A stretch of DNA of 64,000 bases, from positions 9,673,692-9,737,691 of the forward strand of contig NC_084717.1 in assembly GCF_033807575.1 (NCBI RefSeq), given 5' to 3'. This stretch comes from Cydia pomonella (taxonomy: Eukaryota > Arthropoda > Insecta > Lepidoptera > Tortricidae). The notes under the pieces are model-generated. The model was not told where the DNA came from. It was given only the letters and a program-made list of their open reading frames with translations, and made no database searches. Shown here in pieces: positions 42,120 through 52,430 of the stretch. How positions within the stretch are numbered: position 1 is the stretch's first letter; every line of letters begins with the position of its first letter. Position numbers and translations under genes: made by a program.

Positions 42120-44537
42120 ATGGCAGATAAACTAAAAAATAAAAACAAAACTCGGACGGAAAACACAAACGACAATGGCAATGGAATGGAGACTGTAAAT
42201 TTGGCGGTGGAGGTGGGCACCCCGATCGTGCGCACCGAGGCCAACGACAAAGGCGAGGAGAACCGGATGGCGACAAGCTCGGGGACTGATCCTCAGAAAA
42301 TAATGACGATGCGACTCACCCGATCAACGACCCGGGAAATCAACGCGGCGACTAACGGGAGTAGAGGCAGCCTCCCTGTTTCCCAGATTTTGCCCGGTGA
42401 GGTTCAAGAGACGTCCCCACAGGGAGGAAAAGCGCCCCAAGGACGCAGGGGGCTCAAGGCGGGGGCAAAAAGGGTCCACCCTGACGAAGGGGAACCCGAT
42501 AATGAGCCGCCGAAAATTAACACGGCTCGAAGGGGGAGGAAAGTTGGCGGTGTAGGGTGCGCCGCGCCTCGCCTTAAACTAAAGACTCCGACCCGCAGGA
42601 AAAAGGCCACTGGAACCTACGCCGGGTTGTCAGCCGCCCGCGAAAATCTGCGGAACAACGTAGGCCGGGATTCCGAGGAGGAAGACGAAGAGCTGATGGA
42701 CAATGACCAATGGAGCGAGGGTCGGGCGTCCCCGGTAGGGGATAAGGACCCCATTGAGGCGGCACGCCAGGCTGCCCAGACGGTTTTGGAGCAAACGGCG
42801 AATTCCACCGATATCAGTGGGTGCGTGAGGGGCGCCATCAACAACGCTTGCAGCGTTATTAACGCCGCCATGGAGCAACTGCAGTCACGGCATGAGAGTG
42901 AGGAGATCCGCTCCCTCAGAGCGGATAACAAAAGGATGCGGGAGGAACTCGCCCTCATGCGATCGGAAACAAAAGCGCTTCGGAAAGCCTTCTCCGAGAG
43001 GGGAATGATAGCACCTCAGGCAGCCCACGGCATGGACCCTAATGGGCCAGGGGACCGCCTAAGGGCCGAGGTAGAGGCTCTTCTCGACTCCTTCAGGAAG
43101 AAGTTGGAGAAGGAGCTTTTTGTATCCATCGGAGGGATGGTGAACACCAGGCTGCAGGAGGTCCAGAGGCGCCTCCCTCCAGAGCCGATCCTCCGCCCGC
43201 CGCTAGCGGCAGACAGAAAAAGGGCAGAGGGCCCAAACAATGCGCCTGCCGCTCCGGAGCAAGCCAGCCCGCAGCTGAGGGCGAACAGGGGGCAGTTGGG
43301 AGGCAGCGGAAGACAAGGTGCTGCGACAGGGGCGACACTCATGCCCCCTGCGAGACCTGCGCCTACCAAGCGGAATAAGAAAGCGGCGGCGGCTGGGCCC
43401 AAGCCGGTACCAGCAGCCCCCACACAGACGCCCCCCACGCGTGGGGAATGGACACAGGTGGTGAAGCGGGGCAAGAAAAAGAAGGCCACCCCTCCTGCCG
43501 CTTCGGCGACACATGCGGCCAAGTCATCGGCCCCGGCAGCCAAAAAACTGGCGGTTCCGAAAACCGCGGCGGTAGTGGTAGCTCTCAAGCCCGAGACCAA
43601 AGAGTCGTACGCCTCCGTAATGCTGAGAGCCACTCAAGCATTTCGGCTCGAGGAGATTGGCCTCGAGCATGTTAATGTGCGGAAGACGGCGGATGGGGCC
43701 CGCATTCTAGAGGTGGTGGGGGCAGATAATGGCCGCACCGCCGACGCTATGAAGGTGCGCCTGGAAGAAGCCATAGGAGACGCGGCCCGGGTCTACAGAC
43801 CCGTCAAGATGGCTCGTCTCCGAGTCTCCGGCCTCGACGAGGCTGCCACACCGGAAGCAGTGGCTAGGGCGATTGCGGCCAAAGGGGGTTGCTCGCATGC
43901 GAATGTCCGGGTTGGGGATATCCGCATCGGCTACAACGGCGCTGGCTCGGCCCTTGTACAGTGCCCTGTAGAGGCGGCGTGCGCTGCGGCGTCGGCAGGG
44001 AGGGTGACAATAGGGTGGTCGTCCGCACGAATCAAAGCACTTGAACCTGGGGGGCTCAGGTGCTTTAAGTGTCTGGGCATCGGACACACTAGGGCCACGT
44101 GCCCCTCCCCGGTAGAAAGAGGAGACCTGTGCTTCCGCTGCAGCAAGCCGGGGCACCGAGGTGCGGACTGCCAAGCAGAGGCCTTCTGCGCAGTCTGCCA
44201 CCAGGCGAAATTGCCAGCAGGGCACAGGATTACAGTGCAGCGCATAGGACTCCTGGGGCTTCGGGTCGCCCTGCCGAAAACCGAGGCCATGGTCCTCGGG
44301 CGAACAAGGGGGTGGGGGCAGCTGCCGGAGGGCACCAGAGTAAGGGTGGGGGGTGAGTCTGTCCAGGTCAAGGCCCACATCAAGTACTTGGGCCTTGTCC
44401 TGGACAGAAAGTGGAATTTTGAGGAGCACTTTGCGAGACTGGCTCCTCGTCTCGTGGGTGCTGCCTCGGCTCTGGGCCGCCTTTGCCTAATCTGGGGGGG
44501 CCGAATGCCCCATGTAGGTGTCTATATGCGGGGGTAG
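42120..44537 (+). CDS. R1-like ORF1 (Gag-like), fused to the RT end
   Basis: Open frame of 805 codons from the first ATG (MADKLKNKNKTRTEN). The frame is open further upstream from 41973, but without an ATG. The first 200 residues are charged and low-complexity. The central part is predicted to be helical (REELALMRSETKALRKAF). The C-terminal part carries zinc knuckles Cys-x2-Cys-x4-His-x4-Cys at 44061-44102 and 44130-44171, and a third that stops at its His near 44226. There the frame passes directly into RT-domain text (VALPKTEAMVLGR ... KYLGLVLDRKWNFEEHFARL) from ORF2, so an internal deletion joined the two ORFs in frame. ORF1 proteins of R1-type LINEs bind the element RNA. The frame is left at a frameshift near 44482. 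Confidence 0.8.
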   Translation: MADKLKNKNKTRTENTNDNGNGMETVNLAVEVGTPIVRTEANDKGEENRMATSSGTDPQKIMTMRLTRSTTREINAATNGSRGSLPVSQILPGEVQETSPQGGKAPQGRRGLKAGAKRVHPDEGEPDNEPPKINTARRGRKVGGVGCAAPRLKLKTPTRRKKATGTYAGLSAARENLRNNVGRDSEEEDEELMDNDQWSEGRASPVGDKDPIEAARQAAQTVLEQTANSTDISGCVRGAINNACSVINAAMEQLQSRHESEEIRSLRADNKRMREELALMRSETKALRKAFSERGMIAPQAAHGMDPNGPGDRLRAEVEALLDSFRKKLEKELFVSIGGMVNTRLQEVQRRLPPEPILRPPLAADRKRAEGPNNAPAAPEQASPQLRANRGQLGGSGRQGAATGATLMPPARPAPTKRNKKAAAAGPKPVPAAPTQTPPTRGEWTQVVKRGKKKKATPPAASATHAAKSSAPAAKKLAVPKTAAVVVALKPETKESYASVMLRATQAFRLEEIGLEHVNVRKTADGARILEVVGADNGRTADAMKVRLEEAIGDAARVYRPVKMARLRVSGLDEAATPEAVARAIAAKGGCSHANVRVGDIRIGYNGAGSALVQCPVEAACAAASAGRVTIGWSSARIKALEPGGLRCFKCLGIGHTRATCPSPVERGDLCFRCSKPGHRGADCQAEAFCAVCHQAKLPAGHRITVQRIGLLGLRVALPKTEAMVLGRTRGWGQLPEGTRVRVGGESVQVKAHIKYLGLVLDRKWNFEEHFARLAPRLVGAASALGRLCLIWGGRMPHVGVYMRG

Positions 44538-44740
44538 TCCGGAGCATGGCGCTCTACGGATCGCCAATCTGGGCCGGACGGCTGACGAGACGCGCGAAGG
44601 CACTGCTCCGTCGGCCGCAGAGGTTCATGGCCCAGAGGATGGTGAGGGCCTACCGCACTACCTCTCACGCGGCGGAATGTCATCGATCCCAGTGCGCCCT
44701 CATAAACGGCAAAGTGGGTGAAACGCCGGAGTGGGTTTAG
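44228..44740 (+). pseudogene. ORF2 reverse transcriptase C-terminal fragment
   Basis: Text from 44228 matches the end of R1-type RT: KYLGLVLDRKWNFEEHFARL, then in the next frame PNLGGPNAPCRCLYAGVVRS, MALYGSPIWA, LLRRPQRFMAQRMVRAYRTT. A one-base loss near 44482 (CTTTGCC where CTTTTGCC is expected) breaks the frame. It ends at a TAG near 44740, earlier than expected for the family. The endonuclease and RT catalytic regions are gone. Confidence 0.8.
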
Positions 44741-45150
44741 TGGGTAGGGCCAATTCTCCCCCCCTCTTGCCAGGAGAGGGGAAAGGAGCGGCGAGTCCCA
44801 CACACTGTGCGTAAATGCATTCCCACTCCGTCAAAAAAAAAAAAAGGTACTCCCGAGTCGGTCAGGGTCTCCGTCTCCGGCGTGTCTTCGTCGGTCGGAG
44901 GGGACCCGCAGTGACTCTCAGCTCTGGCTTGCCTTCATTGGCCTTCCGGAGAAGAGTCGTTAGAGCTAAATACTCCAGGGGTGGAAGTGAAAATTTACTT
45001 TATTATTGAGCGTTGGTAGAAAGCGGCTTACACATCTCGATCTCGACACCCCTGAGCCGGTCACGCCGGTGTTGCTCCTGGTCGTCTTCACGACGGCAGT
45101 TTTAGGGGCCCATCTAGTGGGCGGCGAATCACCGCCTGCCTCGATAACTA

Positions 45151-46304
45151 GTGAAAACATTGTTAGGGCAGGTTTCCAGAATCGTTACCTCGAAAATCGT
45201 TACCTAATATCGACTAAACCAGAAGGAAACCATACTTCAGCAACATTCATACTGAATCGCTTGCCAAAGCATCTTACTTGCTGTTGCTGCAGTAAACAGT
45301 GCTTATAGTTTAGTGGATATAGATCATGTGTTTCACGAAGACGCGTGCCTTTACTCATTAAATTTGACAAATCTGCGCGCCATCGCGGATGACACGAATT
45401 ATATTTGCAATTTTCAATATAACTCATATTCAAAACGATAACGCATTAGATAAGTCAGAGTAGATTTCAAAACCGCAATTATGCGCCAATTTTTCAAGTA
45501 TTCAGGGATAAAGTCTATCAAATAACTAATACTGCTGTATACAATTTAATCCCACATTTCCCACCCTCATAAAGTATCGATTAACATTATCACTCTACTT
45601 TTTACTCGATTAAACCGAACCTAATACGGATAAGAATTAATCACCCCATTAAAAGCAGAGTTCGTTTTGTCTTATCAATTTTATTTGAAACGAGAATATC
45701 GCATTGACTGTAAGTCAACACATTCATTAAGCTATTTAGCTTCTAAGTACTGCGAAACGTGAAGAATATACTTGTATTTACTATCAGCCATATCTTTGCG
45801 TTACATCTTTACCTTTTATTACTATCTACCCAAGGTTCAAGGTTGAATGGCAAGCTTCCGTGGTTAAATAACACGCTCCATTGGGCTCATGCATATATTC
45901 ATTATTTGCAAATGTTGCAATCTTGTGGAAGTACATTTTAGATACATAATTAAGGGGTAATTACGCGTGTGAAGGCAAAGACACTTAAGCTATGAACTCG
46001 ACCTTTACGTAACAAAATATAGGGTTTTTAAATATTGACCATAATATTTGCAGTAATATTTTCTATCGGCGCGTCTATAGTCAGCAAACATCTTTGAATT
46101 TAGATTGTTCGACTGTCTTTGAGTTAGTTAAAAGTTCTTAGGTATTAGAAGTTTTGAACAATATCACCACATATAGCCACACAATTTTCTCTATATTACT
46201 ATACCAATAGTAATATTATATAGGCCCTATGAAAGTAGTCATTTCACGATACTGACCTTCACAATTTTCTATAATAATGTTGTAAATGAAATTATTTCCG
46301 TTGT
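45151..46304. other. Gene-free stretch
   Basis: AT-rich after the LINE. Nothing supported; the 60-codon frame at 45759-45941 has a hydrophobic start but no family. Confidence 0.4.
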
Positions 46305-46398
46305 ATAAATAAATAATATTATAGGGACATTCTTACACAAATTGACTAAGTCCTACGGCAAGCTCAAGAAGCTTGAGTACCCTCAGACAACGATAAAC
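46305..46398 (-). mobile_element. SINE family A, 3' fragment
   Basis: Complement of the 3' end of 1911-2178: TTATAGGGACATTCTTACAC, AAATTGACTAAGTCC, AGCTCAAGAAGCTTGAGTAC, CCTCAGACAACGATA. The 5' two-thirds are missing. Confidence 0.8.
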
Positions 46399-47608
46399 GA
46401 TTTTACCCATAGGCACGAAATTTTCTATCCTGTGACTTTTTGGTACAGCAATTTTATATGTCCAGCTTAGGGGCAATAAATAACTCCCCAATAGAACTAG
46501 TTTCAGTAGTATTCATCTAATTGAACGGAAGGTAAAAGTGAGAAAAGGAATCCCTTCCTGTAATTCCACATTTTGCTTTTACTAATTTTACGGGTTAACC
46601 TTTATCACTAGAGCCGTACAAATAAGGGAATTCTGTTCATTTTGACAGCTACCATTTCACGGAATTAGCCAAATGTTCACCTCCAATATTATAATGAATT
46701 TTACGTATAGTGTAGATTTTTTCATATACTTATGTTATGAACCATAATAAAATCGTTTTTGTTAAGAATACTACATTCTTTATTACACGGGGTTTCAAAA
46801 TAATATAAGTACATAAGTTTAATACGTGACAGTTGTTTATGGATGTAAGATGTCACATTATCCGAGCACATTTAGATTCAAACCCGCATTAAATTATGTA
46901 ATGATTAATATTTTGACACTGGACTCTCACTGCCCCAGGCCGTTTTATTCTTTAAAAGGTACTTATATAACCATTAACAAGGAAGGCAATATTGGAAAAT
47001 ACCGTCCAATTCTCTTTGTAAAATGATTAAACGAATTACTTTATTCCGTAGAGAAATGAAGCTCTGGGAAATTCCTTGCCGAAAAAAGTGTGGTATGTTT
47101 ATAATTCGAGTAGGCAAATTTACATACTAATGAATATTTATCACACCGTGTCGCGTTAAGGCGGGGGCGAACTTTATCAATTAATTTTTCCGTCTCTCAA
47201 AGTATGTAGACAAAAACGCTTGTGTAGTAAACATTCTGTAATTACGGCACAACACCGCGTAATATGGTTGGTATTTGATAAGTTATTCCATGATTGTTAA
47301 TGTTTATTATGGTGTAGGTAGGTTAATTTTTACTAATAACTGGCCTTTTGTTAACTATTTTATGACATGATAGTGACTACTATTACGCAATAAAATAGTT
47401 AATAAGTTGTTTTTTTTTTTTTCAACTTTTTGTAGGAATAAAATATACAAATAGTATACCTATGGCAATTTTATTGTGTCACGCTGCAAAAGAACTAACG
47501 TTTATTTTTAAAGTTAAAACACGTTTCTACAATGTTATAGCGCTAGTGGTACACAGATAATTATTTCATTATCAGCATATAAATATAGATTTACGAAATA
47601 CTTTATTT
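46399..47608. other. Gene-free stretch
   Basis: No gene. A short perfect 13-bp inverted repeat, TTAACTATTTTAT, lies at 47351-47363 with its complement at 47390-47402. Confidence 0.4.
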
Positions 47609-47865
47609 CATGCAGGTGTACTGAAAGACAAAGGCCTACATTGATCACCCGGGAGTTATGGATTGCGAAAAAAAAACCACAACTCACGAGTGACTGAGTG
47701 AGAAATGACACCGTATTTAAGAATTATTTCGCTTAAGATTTAGTTTTTTCGTCGCAAGTGTGCTAAGAAACATTGTGTGTAACTCTGGGGATAAGAATAT
47801 TGCAACCTAGGGCCATTAATCCCTCGTTTCCAATATTTCGCTTACCCCACTCGTTGCATAATGTT
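47609..47865 (+). repeat. Dispersed repeat, copy 2
   Basis: Shorter copy of 15552-16075, with TTATTTCATGCAGGTGTACT, GTATTTAAGAATTATTTCGC, AAACATTGTGTGTAACTCTG and CCACTCGTTGCATAATG in the same order. Confidence 0.65.
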
Positions 47866-48378
47866 ATTATACCTAATCTGAACGAACATTTTCTAAAATA
47901 CGACTATAACTAATTACTTGAAATAGGTAACTAAAACATTTAATTTCAAACGCAGGTGCTACTGCGATGCTGCTGGAAGAAGAAGCAATAGTTTTCAATA
48001 CTTATACCTACCTACATCGCTTACTATTTTGTATCATAAAATAATGCACCTCTAAAATAAATGCATAAGCAGCTCAATATTAAATTGTCATTATGCACGG
48101 CATATAAAACTTGATTTTAAAACAGGCATCTAGCAATTCTGATCGTAGATTGGATACGTGCTCCAACGGAACGCAGCGAGCTCTGACGTCACAAACAGGA
48201 AGTCAGCTGGGTAGTAACGTCACAGCGATCAGCTTGGGAAGCCGGGTATTGTAACGTTGACTGGGAATATAATGGATGTGTCCGGTATTCTAATGAATAA
48301 GGAGGTTGAATGGTTGGATTACGTGGTTGATTATTAAGGTGCCTCCATTTTGTGTGCAAATAGGTACTTACGGTTATG
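47866..48378. other. Gene-free stretch
   Basis: No supported gene. A slightly GC-richer patch around 48140-48240 has no recognisable frame. Confidence 0.35.
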
Positions 48379-48522
48379 GAATTTAATTTCAGTACCATTT
48401 CCGAGTACCTTGTCACAGTGAAAATATTTTGAGGTCCCTAGCGACTTTGATATGCCAACTTCACAGACATCTTTCATATTGATTGTCATGACAAGGTGCA
48501 AAATGGTACTGAAATTAAATTC
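48379..48522. mobile_element. Foldback MITE
   Basis: GAATTTAATTTCAGTACCAT at the left and ATGGTACTGAAATTAAATTC at the right, with an inner pair ACCTTGTCA and TGACAAGGT. 144 bp, non-coding. Confidence 0.85.
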
Positions 48523-48572
48523 TTTGGCTCTACCTACTCGATTCGCGACAAAAGAAACTTAATTATTCTTTT

Positions 48573-48702
48573 ACCCCCTTATTCATAAACGTCCACTAAA
48601 GTTACGAAGCCGCTAATAATCGTTTGTCCCTTTCCATCATATCAATACGTCGGAAAGGGACAAACGATTATTAGCGGATTTACGTTTATGAATAAGGGGG
48701 TT
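48573..48702. mobile_element. Foldback MITE
   Basis: CCCCCTTATTCATAAACGT and CCGCTAATAATCGTTTGTCC at the left are inverted at the right (GGACAAACGATTATTAGCGG, ACGTTTATGAATAAGGGGG). A short spacer, CATCATATCAATACG, lies between. A family I know from many moth genomes. Confidence 0.9.
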
Positions 48703-50246
48703 AGTGTTTATCATTTTCAGAAGACTTTTCTTCAAAATCATGACATAGTACCAAGTTTAAATACATTATACAACTTCTGTGCAACAAGTATCTTTATTAT
48801 ATTTTTTGCTGGAATAAGGATAGCATTAGCATACTAATATTTTCCTAGAATACATAAATATGCATATTGCATAGAGACCTAATATTCCTAGAATCCATTT
48901 AATTTAACCAATATTCCATCGAGTCTCCATTAGTTAGTCCATTACGCTTTTACTAACCACAGTAAATATATCACGATACTAATACAGCAGTCGTAGCACT
49001 CCCTCGTCGTAAAAATCAATAACCACATTAGGAATGCCAGCGAAAGTGCTCACAATATAAAGTTCTTTTGTTGTATGAAAATATAATACGGAAGGCTAGT
49101 TTATCGCATGCTATAACCCTGTCCGTAATCGGCCCCATAACCACTGCCTTGACCTGAAGTACTCGGGTGAAAAAATGATGTAAGACCGTAGGTTAGTCCA
49201 AAATAAGTGTAAATATTTTTCCTTACTACAAAAGAGTAAGGCTTTAGCTGTTTCTGGACATACGCTCTTCTGGACATGAGTTGGTAAACTTACGTGACGA
49301 GCTCATGACGAGCTTCTAAAGGTATGTACATACTACGGTTTGTTGTTTTTAAACATAATGAAGGTAAAACTTGCAGTGCTGTGCTTTAGGATACGGATTA
49401 GTTTAAAAACAGTGTGTATATTTGATATAACCACAAGCTTAAACTGGACGTAGGTTTCACAATGTGGTCATATCAAATTTCGGTGAAAAAGTATCAAAAA
49501 GGTCGTATCGATTTCCTTGAAAGTATCTAAACAGCGTTCAATAAACGCTTATGTACCCAAGCTTTGAGCAACGTAATCAATATCTTACTTGGCATCAAAT
49601 GTTTCAGCTCGAACTATAGAGTTGCTAACAAGGTACCTACTTGATCAAATGTTCTACTAAGTTATAGTGGATTCCATCGCCTTAATTTGACATACTAATT
49701 CAATATGGCAGCAGCAGCTGTCATCTTGATTGTGTCCAACATATAATAATATTGTATACAATTATGAAATTATCTTTTTTTTTAATGCAAGTACAAAAGG
49801 AGATCTTGCTTACCCTTTGACAGACACAGTCAGCAATAACCGAGAATGATTAAAGTTCACACATTCCATTAAAATTAATGTTAATGGCGGTCAAAAAGTT
49901 AAGGGATTTCTTCCAGTTTACCTTTGAATAAATTACATTTGTTTTCCGATTTTGTTCTTCAGAGATCTATCTACAAAAAAACTGGAGCAACTCCTTATAA
50001 TTCTGATCACGTTCATTATTTACGCGCATTGTACCCGCAAGTAAATCACGTGTCATATGATAGATAGTGATGGCTTCCTGACACTGAGATTACGTACGAG
50101 CTTCATTTTGGGAAACAAAAGGCATCTTGTTATATTCCTTTGAAAAGTGAATAAATACATGCAAGCGTAAACTTATAATGATCTACTTAAAAGTAATTTT
50201 ACAAATATAAACCTTCCTTAGAGGTGTATTCTGATATTTCTGACTG
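48703..50246. other. Gene-free stretch
   Basis: AT-rich; nothing supported. Confidence 0.45.
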
Positions 50247-50395
50247 TAATAACGGGTTATGATTTTGATCTGGATTTATATGGATATAATTTGTCAGTGT
50301 CAAATAATACGTTTCTGATTTTAAAAAAAATGGCACTTTTGACACTGACAATCATATCCATAACAAATCCAGATAAAATTCATAACCTGTTAATA
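50247..50395. mobile_element. Foldback MITE
   Basis: TAATAACGGGTTATGATTTT, TGATCTGGATTTATATGGAT and TTGTCAGTGTCAAA at the left pair with TTTGACACTGACAATCATAT, CCATAACAAATCCAGATAAA and CATAACCTGTTAATA at the right. 149 bp, non-coding. Confidence 0.85.
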
Positions 50396-50742
50396 CAACC
50401 AGAAAACGCCTCCTAATTGATTATACTCCTATAGGTACAAATGTGAACCTTTTAAGAAGAGAAAATATACATATATATGTACAATTGTATAAGCAATGAA
50501 TGATCATAAATTTTGTTTTTGCATAGGTACTTTTAACTGGTTAGGCATAAGAAATTCGTACGAGTATGTATTATGTAGGAAATTATTTTTTAAATTATTT
50601 TCTTTATAGTACGAATACTTCTCCAGTTCTCCATAAGATAATCCAAGTAATGTTACAATTCGTCTCAACCTCCTATCCTGATTAAAGCGATTGAAAATAA
50701 TAGATATCTAAAAATAAACTAATGTATCTTAACACCAGCAGT

Positions 50743-50846
50743 GGCAGCATGGTTGCATTTTTATCACCTGTCACTATGCCTGTGTCCCTTGTTGGAACGT
50801 GACAGGTATGATGACAGGCAATAAAAATGCGACCGTGCTTAGCCCG
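50743..50846. mobile_element. Short foldback repeat, copy 2
   Basis: GTTGCATTTTTATCACCTGT ... ACAGGCAATAAAAATGCGAC: the ends are inverted copies. Same family as 37748-37874 and 51780-51901. This copy is the most symmetrical. Confidence 0.8.
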
Positions 50847-51354
50847 CAGGGCCCGTTTCATGGTGGAAGCTTGAAATGTTTAAAATACAAACATTAATTT
50901 TCGAGCACACATAGGCCTCAGAAGATCTTGTATTTTCAGCCCTACAAGTCAATGAAGTTATTAGTGACATCAGTGACATGACAATACAAAGAAACATATA
51001 ATAGCAAACACCTTGGTTAATAATTTAAGTAGACTTCCGTTCGTATTACAACAATTCCTTTCATGTCAAGGGCCCAAGATTGGCAATATACTATAATCGA
51101 GGTATCTATATAGTGTCTCCAGTAAGACAAATCAGTATTGACAATATTAGGGAGCAGAAAAGCCCTGCCGTCGCGGCCCATTACTCTGACCGTAACTCGC
51201 ACGCCCATTCGCAGTCAAACTTGTTACATTAAACGATATATTACATTATATACATTCAGAAATAGGCATGATGGTTTATTATTTACTCGTATGTTGACTT
51301 GCACTTGACACCAGTTGATACGTTATAGGCCTTAGCCAGAATAATAAAAAAAAA
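50847..51354. other. Gene-free stretch
   Basis: Nothing supported; the minus frame at 51017-51208 has no family resemblance. Confidence 0.4.
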
Positions 51355-51545
51355 CATCAAATTTAAACTGTCGTGAGTCAAAATCACATTAAGCTAATTT
51401 TACGGTTTAAATTATGTATTTTTAGTTTCTCGTGCGCCATATAGTAGTTAAATGGTTGAAAATTCGTTTTAATTTGTTTTGAAGGTGGAGACCTATATGC
51501 TCTCCGAAACATGTCGCGAGTGACTAAAATACGTGAGTTAAACTG
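51355..51545 (+). repeat. Dispersed repeat with GTTTAA motifs, copy 1
   Basis: Begins AAATTTAAACTGTCGTGAG and ends CGAAACATGTCGCGAGTGAC, TAAAATACGTGAGTTAAACT. A shortened relative at 62268-62335 has AATTTAAACTGTCGTGAGAC and ACACGTGACTTAAAC. Class unknown; familiar as a lepidopteran repeat. Confidence 0.6.
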
Positions 51546-51602
51546 TATAATGTTATCAATGTATTAAGTAAGTAAGTAAATATTCTTTACTGCACCAACA
51601 AA

Positions 51603-51702
51603 TTTCAGTGTCCCACTGCTGGGCAAAGGCGTCTCCCCTTGATTTCCACGATTCCTGATTTGGCGTTTCCTCCGGCCAGTTGTTCAGGAAGCTGTCCAGA
51701 TT
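51603..51702 (-). pseudogene. LINE ORF2 C-terminal remnant
   Basis: Minus strand reads LDSFLNNWPEETPNQESWKS and RGDAFAQQWDTE, the W..W...G.AFAQQW end of a LINE ORF2, related to but distinct from 25024-25146. About 33 codons; no endonuclease or RT. Confidence 0.65.
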
Positions 51703-51779
51703 ATACATTTTACAAATACATTTTAAAGGAAAATAAAACCAAGTAACAACAGGCAGGTATTATTTTAAATATACCAGAG

Positions 51780-51901
51780 GCAGTATTATGGTTCTATTTT
51801 TATCACTTGTCACTATGCCCGTCACTTTCGCGCTTACATACTTGTTAGAACGTAACAGGCATGGTGACAAATGATAAAGAGCCGATCATCTTAGCCCTAC
51901 T
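51780..51901. mobile_element. Short foldback repeat, copy 3
   Basis: Nearly identical to 37748-37874, including ACATACTTGTTAGAACGT and AAATGATAAAGAGCCGATCA. The two copies share text beyond the foldback, so they are close relatives. Confidence 0.8.
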
Positions 51902-52319
51902 GAACAGGACAGTAAATTATCTCCTAATTAATTAACGTATTATTATTGCAGCCATAAAGAATATTTACTTATTAATCACTGTCTGAATAGAATATAATCG
52001 TAAGTATATTAACACTATTCTATGTTTGTAGTATCATGAAGGTTGAAATTATTGATTAAGTTTTGAACTAAAAAAAATATTTACTCTAATTTCTTTGTAT
52101 CACAATTTCTAGCAACGAAAACAAATACCAGATATAAATGTTACTTGAACGTTTAATTCTGCCGTGCTAACAGCAAAATGCAGGGATCACATTTGAAAAC
52201 TTTAATAAAATCTTTATTAATTTAAACAATATTGTTCATGTAAGTACTGCACATAAGCATGAGTCATATTTCAGAATGTCGTTTTAAAAAGAGCGTATAT
52301 TCAATTGTATGGCAGCGAC

Positions 52320-52430
52320 TAAAGGGGCCCACTGGCGTATCGGCCTCTCAGTTGTGCGGAACTATCAACTTTTTGTTCTAACTGACAGGCCCATACCGTC
52401 CGGCAGACTGTTAATCAGTCGGCCCCTTAA
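52320..52430. mobile_element. MITE, asymmetric foldback
   Basis: TAAAGGGGCCCACTGGCGTA at the left; the complement of ATCAGTCGGCCCCTTA at the right. An inner pair lies around CGGCCTCTCAGTTG and AACTGACAGGCCCA. The left arm lacks about 20 bases present in the right. Confidence 0.7.

Larger units (their letters stand above)
41345..45150 (+). mobile_element. Internally deleted R1-like LINE
   Basis: A GC-rich block of about 3.8 kb: a 5' UTR with a run of 19 G at 41801-41819, ORF1 from 42120 with zinc knuckles, a short 3' part of ORF2 (44228-44740), and a 3' UTR with CGACACCCCTGAGCCGGTCA. The endonuclease and most of the reverse transcriptase are missing. Ends are placed by composition and by the loss of similarity to LINE UTR, and are approximate. 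Confidence 0.75.

Noticed and set aside
43016..43633. 205-codon minus-strand ORF in the R1-like LINE
   Set aside because: Antisense shadow of the GC-rich ORF1; the Ala/Gly-rich peptide is a by-product of codon bias.
41345..45150. Telomere-specific LINE (TRAS/SART type)
   Set aside because: No TTAGG repeats at either side; only general R1-like features are visible.
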